A stretch of 64,000 bases of DNA, taken from the NCBI GenBank assembly GCA_963831005.1, contig CAWHOW010000016.1, forward strand, positions 84,894 through 148,893, given 5' to 3'. This document shows, piece after piece, positions 52,434 through 61,684 of this stretch. The position numbers and the translations under genes are program-made. The notes under the pieces are model-generated. The model was not told where the DNA came from, ran no database searches, and saw only the letters and a program-made list of their open reading frames with translations. This DNA is from CAWHOW01 sp963831005. GTDB taxonomy: Bacteria > Bacteroidota > Bacteroidia > Bacteroidales > CG2-30-32-10. How positions within the stretch are numbered: position 1 is the stretch's first letter; every line of letters starts with the position of its first letter.

Positions 52434-53889
52434 GTAATGGAATTTTTATTATTATAATAGTTCCGGAACCTTCATTACTATTCAATTCAAAAGTTCCTCC
52501 CAAGATTCTTGTCCTTTCACGCATATTATAGATACCATTTCCAATAGTGCGGAAATCCTGTCCAAATTTAAAACCTTTTCCGTTATCTTCAACAATCAAT
52601 TCAATATAATTTTCCGATTCCACTAATTGAAGTGTTGCACTGGATGCTTCTGAGTGTTTAACAATATTATTTAAGGCTTCCTGGGATATGCGATAAAGGT
52701 ATGTGCTAATTTTTTCATCCAAGTTGTATTTCATTGGAAGTGCGTCAAAAATTATTTCAAGTCCTGACGTTTCCGAAATAGACTGACATAAATATTCCAA
52801 TGCCGTTTCAGCGCCAAATTCCTTTAGTATTGAAGGCATCAGGTTATCGGAAATATTTTTAATCTCTTCAATTGTGCCATCAAACATTTCTTCAACCTGT
52901 ATAACAGATCCCTTTGCTTCCGGGGGTAAAATGTTAATGATGTTTTCCAGCTTTAGTTTTATTGCAATCATATTTTGACCGAGACCATCGTGCAACTCAC
53001 GGGAAATACGTCTTCGTTCCATATCCTGCCCGTCAATAAGCGAACTCAATCTCCTTGTCTTTTCTTTTTCCAATTCTTCCGTTTGCTTTTTTAGTTTTAA
53101 AGTCATTTTGTTGAAAGTGTCGGAAAGAAAACCTATTTCATCCTCCGAAGAAACCTGCAAATTAATGTTATAATCACCTTCGCCAATCTGTTCGCTTGCC
53201 TTTTGCAATTTTTTCAAAGGGAGTGTAATTTTTGCAGACATTACGTACGCGAAAAACAAAATGCTTGTAACGATTGCTGTAATACCAATAATGACAAGTA
53301 TTAATATCCGGCTTTCGGTTTTATTTTTAGCAAACACTTCAATTTTTGAACAATAATCATTAGCTAATGCAGTAACTTTATCAATATGCTTCCTATGCTC
53401 CAGATATTTTTCTTCAAGAACTCCGGTTACCAAGTCTTTTGCTTTTTGTTTGTTTCCGCTTTTAATTGCAGGAATAAATTCTTTATCTACAATAGTATAA
53501 AACTCTTCTGCCGGTTTGTAAGATAAAATAACCATTTCATTTTTCATTTCACTTTCAGGCAGGTTCTTGGTCCAGTATTCATGCCTTTCGAAATATTCTT
53601 TTTTTAATTTATTAATTAAATAATTTGTCTTCCGGTTAAGAACGGCTGTATCACTTTCATTGATCATTTCATGAACGGTGAGATAGGATTCAATAAGGTA
53701 AACAGGCGGTGGAAGAATATCGGCAACAAGGTCTTTGCCCTGAATAATCTGATCATAAACAGGTCCATTAACTTTTAGATCATTTAGTGTGGAAAATGAA
53801 TAAAAACCAAACCATGTCATTCCAATAGCTATTATTAAAATGACAGTAAAGATCTTGACTGATATTTTTAAGTTATTAAAAATCTTCAT
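52423..53889 (-). CDS. Membrane sensor histidine kinase, HisKA_3 type
   Basis: 488 residues. Two transmembrane segments (about 12-30 and 194-216) flank a periplasmic helical sensor of 160 residues. A HAMP domain (about 217-270) is followed by the HisKA_3 box RRRISRELHDGLGQNM with the phosphorylated H300 and a GHKL ATPase (N box EALNNIVKHSEAS, EDNGKGF, G box GNGIYNMRERTRILGG). It is of the NarX/DegS type that pairs with NarL-family regulators. The ligand is unknown. A -7-like TATTTTTG on the minus strand (53920-53913) lies 24 bp upstream, without a clear -33. Confidence 0.9.
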   Translation of the reverse strand: MKIFNNLKISVKIFTVILIIAIGMTWFGFYSFSTLNDLKVNGPVYDQIIQGKDLVADILPPPVYLIESYLTVHEMINESDTAVLNRKTNYLINKLKKEYFERHEYWTKNLPESEMKNEMVILSYKPAEEFYTIVDKEFIPAIKSGNKQKAKDLVTGVLEEKYLEHRKHIDKVTALANDYCSKIEVFAKNKTESRILILVIIGITAIVTSILFFAYVMSAKITLPLKKLQKASEQIGEGDYNINLQVSSEDEIGFLSDTFNKMTLKLKKQTEELEKEKTRRLSSLIDGQDMERRRISRELHDGLGQNMIAIKLKLENIINILPPEAKGSVIQVEEMFDGTIEEIKNISDNLMPSILKEFGAETALEYLCQSISETSGLEIIFDALPMKYNLDEKISTYLYRISQEALNNIVKHSEASSATLQLVESENYIELIVEDNGKGFKFGQDFRTIGNGIYNMRERTRILGGTFELNSNEGSGTIIIIKIPLHES

Positions 53890-54130
53890 TTTTAGAGTTT
53901 ATAGATTCTCATCAAAAATAAATAATAAACGCGGATTATACATTATTCAATAAGGTTCTAAATTATTTTTCATTCCTTACATCAGAGGTAGGTATTGCGT
54001 AAAATGAAATTATGGTAAAGAGCTTATCACAAAAAAAACCCTGCCGTTTCTCTATTCATCTTGTATCCCTTGCGTTTCTCTATAAACCTTTCCTTTAATA
54101 CTGCCTGCCTGACTTGTTATTAATTGGGAG
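53890..54130. other. Intergenic stretch, no gene seen
   Basis: Apart from the possible kinase promoter it has no recognisable feature. Confidence 0.4.
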
Positions 54131-54200
54131 AATTGCACCAACTATTACAACACTTGCACAAACTCTTATAAGACATGCCGTAACTCTTACTGTTTTGGTT
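54131..54200. repeat. Decayed 21-bp repeats next to module copy 2
   Basis: Read on the minus strand, units with the GTTTGTGCAAGTGTTGTAAT form recur at 21-bp spacing (about three units). They match the last units of the array at 15.8-16.06 kb, and the sequence between terminator and array is also shared (TTTTTTTATGCC, then CCAAAA-CTGTAA/CAGTAA). Confidence 0.6.
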
Positions 54201-54233
54201 GCGTTTTCAGGAAAAATCGGGGGGAAGGCATAA

Positions 54234-54256
54234 AAAAACCTGCCTTTCGGCAGGTT
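54234..54256 (-). terminator. Rho-independent terminator of module copy 2
   Basis: Stem AACCTGCC with GGCAGGTT around GAAA, followed on the minus strand by a run of T; equivalent to the hairpin at 15,727. Confidence 0.8.
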
Positions 54257-54292
54257 CCAACTCACAACTCCAAACTCACAACTCCAAACTAA

Positions 54293-55129
54293 CTACTGAA
54301 TAACTATATATATCCATCCATCCCATGCATAAGGGTCGGGAATGGTGATGTTAAATACCGGATGTTTTTTCTTGCTTGCAGCCATTAAGGTGGCTTTTTT
54401 AAGTAAAACAGGGGTAATTACAGGGGTTTTGCTGCCATGCACTACAGGCAATATGCCCGAATGGTTTATGGCCAATACTGTTTTGCTGGTAAGCCCGATA
54501 ATTTCAATAGTTCCTTCAAGCGAAAAATAAAAAATGCAGCTTGAATCTGCTGCGATAACGCCTTTATCGCTCACCACTGCCAGCTTGAAAATATGCCCTT
54601 CCTCTCCTTTCACCACTTTCTTTGCATGTATCCGCACCCAGCCTATTCCGGAAGCAGTTACGCCGTAATCGGGCTGAGAGCCTCCCACTTTTTTGGTTAA
54701 TCTGCCTCCGCAGGTATTGGCAAGCGTTATACCTTCTGTAATATCGCCGGCAGCTACAGAGGCATCGTTGCAGGCGCCTTTCATAAAACTGATCACCTTA
54801 TTATACAGGTCAACCGTAGTTTTTTTCTGCCCCAGTACCTGGTTGCTGGTATAAAGCTGGGGCTTAAGCACAGTTCCGTTTTCCATGGTCTGCAGCAAAT
54901 TGGCTGCATTATGCACCACGGTATCGGTAGTGGTGCATCCAGACATTGCAGCCACCCCGGTAGTTTTAAGTCCTAAACATTCTTTAATTACGAAATCCGT
55001 GGGATCAGTTACCCTAAGAAGTTTAAGGTTAATTTTTGAGGGATTCCTCATTATTGACAGCAGGTAAAACATTACTAAGCATCTTTCACCGTAAGTCAAA
55101 TGTTCTGTTTTTTCAATTTTTGTTTTCAT
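54293..55129 (-). CDS. Conserved 278-residue protein of unknown function (module copy 2)
   Basis: Same length as the copy at 14.86 kb and about 91% identical. The 25 differences cluster in the middle (residues 55-235), while the first 22 residues and the last 40 are almost unchanged. No signal peptide, membrane segment or known motif. As in copy 1, it follows a CsoR-like gene by 100 bp, has a C-tract element 59 bp upstream and a terminator downstream. Two intact paralogues in inverted orientation, 39 kb apart, argue for selection or recent duplication. Confidence 0.65.
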   Translation of the reverse strand: MKTKIEKTEHLTYGERCLVMFYLLSIMRNPSKINLKLLRVTDPTDFVIKECLGLKTTGVAAMSGCTTTDTVVHNAANLLQTMENGTVLKPQLYTSNQVLGQKKTTVDLYNKVISFMKGACNDASVAAGDITEGITLANTCGGRLTKKVGGSQPDYGVTASGIGWVRIHAKKVVKGEEGHIFKLAVVSDKGVIAADSSCIFYFSLEGTIEIIGLTSKTVLAINHSGILPVVHGSKTPVITPVLLKKATLMAASKKKHPVFNITIPDPYAWDGWIYIVIQ

Positions 55130-55187
55130 AGTTTTAATTTTTTTAGTTAAATAAATTAGTGAATTAATTGCGAAACAAAGTTCACAC

Positions 55188-55205
55188 CGGAGGGGGGGTA
55201 TCTGT
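55188..55205 (-). promoter_or_regulatory. C-tract element upstream of the 278-residue gene (module copy 2)
   Basis: Read on the minus strand: ACAGATA, seven C, then TCCG. Equivalent to 14780-14797. Confidence 0.45.
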
Positions 55206-55229
55206 CAATAGGGAAGTGAAAATATTTTT

Positions 55230-55592
55230 TTATTCAGGATTATATTCTTCGCCAAACTGGTCAATTTTGCACAGCAATTTCAGGATGGAAGGCAACTGGA
55301 AAAGCGTATATGAACCGAGGTTCTTATGAATGGTATCAATGGTTTCGAGTATGCGTGGACATTCGGCATATTTATCCAGAAGGTGAGAAAGGAGTGCGGC
55401 AATTTCCTTTTGAAGAGCCTCAAAAAAAACTTTATTAATAAAATTATGTAGGGCATGTTCGGCAGCTGATAATTGAATATTGATATCTTCGGGACGACGG
55501 TTATCGAGCACCATTTTTTCAATGCCTCTTAGCTGTCCTTGCACGTTGTGCAAGCGAATCAGCAGATTCTTTTTATATTCATATCCCGGCAT
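55230..55592 (-). CDS. CsoR/RcnR-like small helical protein (module copy 2)
   Basis: 120 residues with an intact N-terminus (MPGYEYKKNLLIRLHNVQGQL). The CsoR pattern RLHNVQGQLRGIEKMVL … EDINIQLSAAEHAL is clear, but the metal-binding cysteine position holds a proline (RPEDI), and no histidine/cysteine pair typical of CsoR follows. CsoR-family proteins are all-helical tetrameric repressors. This one may sense something else or only bind DNA. The paired C-tract elements fit the known DNA preference of the family. Confidence 0.6.
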   Translation of the reverse strand: MPGYEYKKNLLIRLHNVQGQLRGIEKMVLDNRRPEDINIQLSAAEHALHNFINKVFFEALQKEIAALLSHLLDKYAECPRILETIDTIHKNLGSYTLFQLPSILKLLCKIDQFGEEYNPE

Positions 55593-55622
55593 ACTACAAC
55601 AATTTTAACTTAAAAAATTCGT

Positions 55623-55638
55623 CGAAGGGGGTGTCTGT
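55623..55638 (-). promoter_or_regulatory. C-tract element upstream of the CsoR-like gene (module copy 2)
   Basis: Read on the minus strand: ACAGACACCCCCTTCG, the same 16 bases as 14347-14362, with the following AATTTTTTAAGTTAAAATT also conserved. Confidence 0.45.
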
Positions 55639-56074
55639 GTTATACAGATATAACGGTTTTACATTAATAGTATTAATAGGGGAAGAATAGTTGTAACTAT
55701 TGCAATAGTTGATGTTGGAGGCGTACATTAGGTGTAAGCCGCCGGAGGTGTGTATTAAAATTTTACCGGTGATATTTGCTTCCGGCATAAGCTTGGGTTT
55801 TATTAGTTTTTAATAATTATACCATCGTGGTATAAAAGTAGCGAGGGGTCATAGGCATTGGTTTAGTGAATAATAAGTTAAGGCGCTTCATAATAATGTT
55901 TCGTTTGCATACAATATACAAAATAATTCACACAATGTCAAATAATTTAACAATATATTTTACTTTATGTCATATCATTCATAATTTATTTACATATTAA
56001 GTGTTTTTACAGGAAACAATATCAAACATCATTTTAGTTTGACAATTATTTGAACAGTAGCGGGTTTTCCCCTA
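55639..56074. other. Intergenic stretch, no gene supported
   Basis: A 64-codon minus-strand frame (55,594-55,788) runs through the C-tract element and into the CsoR-like gene's leader, and has no homologue at copy 1, so I do not call it. AT-rich sequence otherwise. Confidence 0.4.
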
Positions 56075-56105
56075 TTGACTTTGGCTTTTTAACTTTCTAT
56101 ATTTG
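56075..56105 (+). promoter_or_regulatory. Promoter of the secreted lipase gene
   Basis: TTG (56075-56077), 20 bp and TATATTTG (56098-56105), 77 bp before the start codon. Confidence 0.65.
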
Positions 56106-56182
56106 TTTTTTTATATGTCTTCAGCATAAAATTCTCAACACTCCGATGAAATAAATTATTATTTCACTTAAGCCTGCACATT

Positions 56183-58210
56183 ATGAAAAAGTTTAACTTT
56201 TTAATCCTGCTTGTTTTAAGTTCCTCTTTTCTTTTAACTTCTCACGTTTTCGCCCAGCCTGATCTAATGTTTACATCCTGTAATGTTTCGCCTTCTTCCC
56301 TGAATTTGGGAGAAACAATAACTGTGACCATGAACGTTAAGAATAACGGGAATACTACAGCTTGCCTGAGCCATACAGAGATATTTATTTCACCCATAGC
56401 AAGTTTCACCGGTGCAACTTTGATAGGCGAAATTTCGCTCGAATCATTGCCTGCCGGTGCATCAAGCAATAACATACAGTTTGTGTATCCTGTTCCCTAT
56501 AATACTTTTTCAGGTACAAATTATATACTTATCGCACTGGATGCATTGAATGAAGTGAGCGAATCGAATGAACTCAATAACGATTTTTATTCGTCACAAA
56601 TTGAAATTAATTCAGGCGGCACTTATCAAAATTTACCATACCCTGTTATTTTCATTCATGGCTTAGTTGAAACAAACGAAACCTGGAGCACTTTAAGCAC
56701 GGATATGGAAAATGACTATGGATGGTCGTTTGGCGGAAACATGAATTTTTGCTTGAACCAGGATGGTGATACTACCAAAGCGAATGCCGCTAATGATTAC
56801 CGCGACTGGACGAATATGTCTGCTCTCTCTGCGGCAGATTTTTATACCGTTAATTTCAATGTTGATACTTTTGGGAATTCAATATTGCTTGAAACCAGCT
56901 ATATTGAAGGTAATGAATCCGCCATTGTCAAACAAGGACTTGCCATAAGAGATGCTGTCAAACATGTTCTGCAGCTAACGGGCAGGGATAAAGTAATTTT
57001 AGCCGGACATAGCATGGGCGGACTTGCTGCAAGGGAATACCTTGAAAACACTAATATCTGGCAAACTGATGGGAAGCATCATGTTGCCAAGCTTCTTACT
57101 ATTGGTACCCCTCATGGTGGCAGCAATGTAACCGGTGAAGACCTTGGAGGATTATTAAGTTTTGATGAACAATCTGAGGCGGTTCGCGATCTGAGAACCT
57201 CTTATGATAACGGGCATCCGGGGGTATATCTTTTCGGTGGAATAGAAAACACGAATGAAATATCTGAGAGCTTATATAACTTTGGAAATATTGACGTGAA
57301 TTGTAATGGAGTAATTGGTGATAGCATTATAGGGCTGAATCAAAAAAGCCTGCCATCTGACTTACCTTATACATGTATAATAGGAAACAGTTTAATTAAC
57401 GGAACAGATGGGCTTGTAACCACCTATAGCGCAAACCTGAATAACTATTATCCTATTCCGTTTTCCGCTGATACATTCATCCTGCAACAACCTTTGCTTT
57501 CAGTATCCCTCTGGCATCTGGACTTACCGAACCAAATGCCTGGAATAATGCAAGGGCTTGACGAACCCAATGAGCACGATATGGCATATGAAATATCATC
57601 AGGTCAACTTTATTACGGCATAATAAGTACTCAAAGTATAGGAGACAGTAATGTTACAGATTATGATAACTACAAAATAAACATGGGCAACGGTAACCTG
57701 GACATTAAAGTGTATAACATTCCGTTAACCCAATTCAAAATTGAAGTTTTCAATTCAAGCTATAGCTCTGTATTCTCAATGTTAAATAACGGCAAAAGCT
57801 ACATTGACACCAGCATTACTCTTGGTACGGATGAATATTATATCGAACTATCAGGTACACCAACCACTGATTCATGGTTGCATCCGTATGCCTTTAATTT
57901 AATATACCCTGAGATCACTGTGGGAATCAATGAAAGCACTGCTGATAATTATTTCCATAGCACTTGCTTTCCAAATCCCTTTCAAACAACAACAACCATA
58001 TCATTTACTTTGCCCAATGCAGATTTAGTAAATATTAAAATTTATAATTTGTTCGGACAACTGATCTCCACGTTGGTCAATAAGCAAATGTATAAAGGAG
58101 AAAATAAAATAGATTTTGATGCTGCCGGATTAGCAGCGGGTATGTATTTCTATACAATTCAATCTGGGAAATATGTGGAAACACACAAATTAATTCTCAA
58201 TATGAATTAA
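56183..58210 (+). CDS. T9SS-secreted esterase/lipase with CARDB domain
   Basis: 675 residues: signal peptide (1-24), a CARDB domain (about 26-145, PDLMFTSCNVSPSSLNLGE … NEVSESNELNNDF), then an alpha/beta hydrolase starting YPVIFIHGLVET with the nucleophile motif GHSMGG (275-280, S277) and TIGTPHGGSN. This matches the PGAP1/triacylglycerol lipase type. A pre-peptidase-like beta domain follows (about 480-575). The type A T9SS sorting domain ends the protein (CFPNPFQTTTTISF … GLAAGMYFYTI … HKLILNMN). The enzyme is expected outside the cell, acting on ester lipids; the exact substrate is not decided. Confidence 0.85.
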   Translation: MKKFNFLILLVLSSSFLLTSHVFAQPDLMFTSCNVSPSSLNLGETITVTMNVKNNGNTTACLSHTEIFISPIASFTGATLIGEISLESLPAGASSNNIQFVYPVPYNTFSGTNYILIALDALNEVSESNELNNDFYSSQIEINSGGTYQNLPYPVIFIHGLVETNETWSTLSTDMENDYGWSFGGNMNFCLNQDGDTTKANAANDYRDWTNMSALSAADFYTVNFNVDTFGNSILLETSYIEGNESAIVKQGLAIRDAVKHVLQLTGRDKVILAGHSMGGLAAREYLENTNIWQTDGKHHVAKLLTIGTPHGGSNVTGEDLGGLLSFDEQSEAVRDLRTSYDNGHPGVYLFGGIENTNEISESLYNFGNIDVNCNGVIGDSIIGLNQKSLPSDLPYTCIIGNSLINGTDGLVTTYSANLNNYYPIPFSADTFILQQPLLSVSLWHLDLPNQMPGIMQGLDEPNEHDMAYEISSGQLYYGIISTQSIGDSNVTDYDNYKINMGNGNLDIKVYNIPLTQFKIEVFNSSYSSVFSMLNNGKSYIDTSITLGTDEYYIELSGTPTTDSWLHPYAFNLIYPEITVGINESTADNYFHSTCFPNPFQTTTTISFTLPNADLVNIKIYNLFGQLISTLVNKQMYKGENKIDFDAAGLAAGMYFYTIQSGKYVETHKLILNMN

Positions 58211-58369
58211 ACTTGATTCATGGCGATAAATTAGATTGCCTGATTCACCAGAGTGAATTCCATACTTTATTGTCTGGTTCACAATAATCGCACTTCGAGA
58301 TGACGCTATACTCAGTGTGACAGCCTTGCCGAATAGCGAAGCCCTGCCCTTTGATTCTTGTATTACTGT

Positions 58370-60703
58370 TTATTCTTTAACGAACTTTTTAACCAGCACC
58401 TTATTATCAGTCCGTATCACCACATAGTACATGCCCTGCTGTAATCCGTTAACATCAAAATGTATCGTGTTGTTATGCCCGATATTTTCTTCCGCTAATG
58501 TTTGTCCAAGTATATTTATAATGCTTGCTGTGCCGTTACTGATATTCGGGCCATTTATCATTAAATCAAATGAACCGGAATTCGGGTTCGGGAAAATGTC
58601 AATATCAGCTTCAGTAAATTCCTTTATCCCTGCCGGATTAATTGTTGCAACCACAGGAACCATTGCGCTTAAGCAAGGAGCTGGCTGTACCTTCCAGTTA
58701 TAAAAATAATAATAGTATCCGATAGCCGAAGCAGTATTTCCTGTAATAGAAACCAACCCTGAATCAGTAATAGGATATACGGCATTTAAGGTATCCCTCC
58801 AAAGCCTGCAATCAGCATTGGCTGCAAGTACATAACCGCATCCTGCAGGAACATTAAAATTCAAAGCAACAGATTGTGTCCCGCTGTTAATAACGGTTGA
58901 CAGCGAATCCATGACCATTCCCGAACTGGTCCTTAAATAGATGATCCTGCTTTCAGTGGAGTCGGCATACACGCTTACCGAATTTATTGTTAAAGGAGTA
59001 AAGGCATCAAAAAGTAAACCCTGGTTGTCAACGTTTGTATAATAACCTCCATTGGTAGTATTGGTAGTCATCCCGACAGACTGCACAGCTTGCGGTACGG
59101 CACTTTGAACGTAATAAGTTGTGGTGGTTGAAAGACTAGGTGTAAGGTATGAAGAGCCTGTGTTTAAAAGAGAGCCACCGCTTGAAGCATTATACCAGTT
59201 AAGGACACCGCTGCCGGTAGCGCCCAATGTTTCGCTGCATGGGCCTGTGCATGATGCACCGGAAGTTGTAGGAGATGCAGCTAAATTAATGGTTATAAAG
59301 TTCGATCTTGCCAGGGAACTATCACCATAACTATTACTTACCTTCAGTGTTACGTTAAATGTTCCGCTTGAAGTATAGGTATGTAAAGGGTTTTGAATGT
59401 TTGAAGTATCCCCGTCGCCAAAGTCCCAGTGCCACAATGCCGGAAAATGGTATGAAGAATCGGCAAATTGTATAGAGCCATTACAGCTTGATGTTGAAAT
59501 AGCTCCAAAATTATCTGCTGGAGGTATATTATGAGGCGTACCTCCTTTATAAACAATATAATTTGCCAAAGTGCCTATATTATCGCTTCCATAAGATATA
59601 TACATGTATCCAGTTCCGCCGACACCCCAGCCAAGTCCCCAGGAATTGCGTACTATCCAATATCCTCCGCCTGAAACGGAAGCACTGTCGCACCAGCCAA
59701 CAAGCACAACGCAATGATCCCAGATATAACCGCTTTCGGTAAATATTCCACCTGAATAAGTGTCCCAGGCGCTGCTTGAAGCATCCACGCCTACCCAGAT
59801 AGGACCATAATTATATATAGCAGATTTAATACTCGAATCAGGCGGTATGAAGAAAAAATTTTCATTTGGGATCTGTGTATAGCTGTCAATTGTTTCATGA
59901 TAGATATAAGGTTCCACACATGATCCTTCTGTTCCACTGCCCTCGCTTGTGGTCCATGGATCTTCAGTTTCATAAACCGCACCTTTAGGCGCTAACCAAT
60001 AATCATGTGGGCATTCACCTCCATTGCAACCCAAAAATGAATTATCGCAGTTAGTAAGGTATTCTTCTGATATATCCCTGGTAACACCATCGGTTATTTT
60101 AATATTGCATTCAAAAGTGCCAACTCCTGCAAAAGCCCAACAATCTCCGCACTGTTGTTGGTCGGCTATAGGTGTGCATTGTGAGCGCCAATCCCATCGG
60201 GAAGGAATTCCACTTGATGTTGAAGTCAGATGTTGTTCTGTTTTTTCTTTCACAGCAGGTGAATTGGTTCCATTATATTTACCTGCTGAGACCACAGTGA
60301 TAGTATAACTGTCAATTGCCGGTTTATTCTTTTCCCACGGGCGTCTTAACTCTAAAATAAGTACTGTAGTTCCCTGCGAAGCCCCTATATACCTTATTAC
60401 CTGATTGCCTGATATACTTATCGTTTTGCCATTTAAAGCAGTACCTGTATCATGAATAAAATCACCGTCTTCAATCCGGGCAATTGATTTCGGTATTGAC
60501 CTATCCACGGAAGTAGTTGATTCGCACCAGGTATAACCTGTTGAAGCTTTCCTTGTCAGTTGTATTTCCAATACCTGATCAGTGGAAAGATTGATTGTCT
60601 GTTCCTGATTTACTCTGGTAACCTGAATAATATTCTGACTATTAGTATTTGCCGCAACGAATAATGCACAAAATACAAGGAAAACAGTAAATGCTTTTTT
60701 CAT
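58370..60703 (-). CDS. T9SS-secreted papain-like cysteine protease with N-terminal chagasin-like inhibitor domain
   Basis: 777 residues. After a signal peptide (1-22) an inhibitor I42/chagasin-like domain (about 25-138) shows the loops STGYTW (54-59) and RPWE (121-124) used by chagasins to block papain-type sites. The C1A protease follows: oxyanion Q182, C188 in CGDCWAF, H330 in WDHCVV and N353 in VRNSWGLGWG. Then come a PKD domain (HWDFGDGDTSNIQNPLHTY), an Ig-like/beta domain and a C-terminal type A T9SS sorting domain (IFPNPNSGSFDLMI … KKFVKE). The inhibitor domain may act as a built-in propeptide keeping the protease inactive until export. All catalytic residues are present. Confidence 0.88.
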   Translation of the reverse strand: MKKAFTVFLVFCALFVAANTNSQNIIQVTRVNQEQTINLSTDQVLEIQLTRKASTGYTWCESTTSVDRSIPKSIARIEDGDFIHDTGTALNGKTISISGNQVIRYIGASQGTTVLILELRRPWEKNKPAIDSYTITVVSAGKYNGTNSPAVKEKTEQHLTSTSSGIPSRWDWRSQCTPIADQQQCGDCWAFAGVGTFECNIKITDGVTRDISEEYLTNCDNSFLGCNGGECPHDYWLAPKGAVYETEDPWTTSEGSGTEGSCVEPYIYHETIDSYTQIPNENFFFIPPDSSIKSAIYNYGPIWVGVDASSSAWDTYSGGIFTESGYIWDHCVVLVGWCDSASVSGGGYWIVRNSWGLGWGVGGTGYMYISYGSDNIGTLANYIVYKGGTPHNIPPADNFGAISTSSCNGSIQFADSSYHFPALWHWDFGDGDTSNIQNPLHTYTSSGTFNVTLKVSNSYGDSSLARSNFITINLAASPTTSGASCTGPCSETLGATGSGVLNWYNASSGGSLLNTGSSYLTPSLSTTTTYYVQSAVPQAVQSVGMTTNTTNGGYYTNVDNQGLLFDAFTPLTINSVSVYADSTESRIIYLRTSSGMVMDSLSTVINSGTQSVALNFNVPAGCGYVLAANADCRLWRDTLNAVYPITDSGLVSITGNTASAIGYYYYFYNWKVQPAPCLSAMVPVVATINPAGIKEFTEADIDIFPNPNSGSFDLMINGPNISNGTASIINILGQTLAEENIGHNNTIHFDVNGLQQGMYYVVIRTDNKVLVKKFVKE

Positions 60704-60835
60704 AGGTATATTATTATTTAATTACAGTGTCTTACTATCATTCTGCCCGGGGAAGTATAAAACGAATGTCATGAGGAATCTCTTAGCGCGAGACAAATTT
60801 TCACATTCATTTTTTCCAAAGTCTATGCTATCAGC

Positions 60836-61684
60836 CTAGTATTTGCTTGTAATCTTAATTTCAGTACGTCTGTTCTTCTGACGCCCCTCTTCGGTTTGAT
60901 TGGTGCTTATAGGTTCATCAAAGCCATAACCTCTCCAGGTCATTCTGTCTTTATTAATACCATTTACCATGAAATACTCACGAACTGCCTTTGCCCTGTT
61001 ATCAGATAAAGCATAGTTATATTCAGCAGTTCCTTTATTATCTGTATGCCCTGAGATTTCAATTTTAAGGGTAGGATTTTCTTTCAGGAATGTTACCCAC
61101 TTGTCCAGTTCTACTGCTGATTCAGGGCGAAGAGTGAATTTATCGAAATCGAAGAACACATTATTCAACACGATCCTTTGTCCTACAGAAACTTCTTTAT
61201 TATCTAGCATAATTTTATTTTCTTTTTCTTTAACACTGGCAGCAATTGGTATCTTCTGAAGGATAATGGGTTTATTGATTTCAGGGTTAGAAATGGTATC
61301 AGGAACATCAAAAGTTTCATTATGTGTTATATACTTATCCGCGCTGACTGTCAATTTATATTTTTTACCCGTAGGGAGTGAAACATAATAATCTCCGGCT
61401 TCGACACCCGAAGTTAAACTGGCAATTATTTCACCGGATTTTGCATCTGTAACCTCAACTTTTGCTTCAATCGGTTTGTATGAAAGTTCGTCAAAAATAA
61501 TTCCCTTAAGATGAGCCACAATCTTCTTTTGAGTAATGATGCTTAATTTGTAAATGTCCATATCACCATACCCCCATTCTTTAGCAGATGCATAATAGGC
61601 ATGTTTTTCATCTTTGGTAGGTACATAGAAAACATCATCGTCCGTTGTGTTAATAGGGAAACCAATGTTTTCAGGAGTTACCAT
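60836..61684 (-). CDS. OmpA-domain C-terminal part of TPR-PD40-OmpA protein (frameshifted)
   Basis: 282 residues that continue the upstream frame. The join reads SDDGLW from upstream and TPENIGFPINTTDDDVFY here; adding one G in TATGGTAAC (near 61,674-61,680) would restore one protein. It has a carboxypeptidase regulatory-like domain (GIIFDELSYKPIEAKVEVTD) and a C-terminal OmpA peptidoglycan-binding domain (NNVFFDFDKFTLRPESAVEL; ISGHTDNKGTAEYN; DNRAKAVREYF). OmpA domains anchor outer-membrane complexes to peptidoglycan. The layout resembles PorE-type T9SS accessory proteins. Its ATG overlaps the previous stop and has no independent support. Confidence 0.82.
   Translation of the reverse strand: MVTPENIGFPINTTDDDVFYVPTKDEKHAYYASAKEWGYGDMDIYKLSIITQKKIVAHLKGIIFDELSYKPIEAKVEVTDAKSGEIIASLTSGVEAGDYYVSLPTGKKYKLTVSADKYITHNETFDVPDTISNPEINKPIILQKIPIAASVKEKENKIMLDNKEVSVGQRIVLNNVFFDFDKFTLRPESAVELDKWVTFLKENPTLKIEISGHTDNKGTAEYNYALSDNRAKAVREYFMVNGINKDRMTWRGYGFDEPISTNQTEEGRQKNRRTEIKITSKY

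Noticed and set aside
55594..55788. 64-residue minus-strand ORF upstream of the CsoR-like gene
   Set aside because: It contains the C-tract element, and no matching frame exists at module copy 1.
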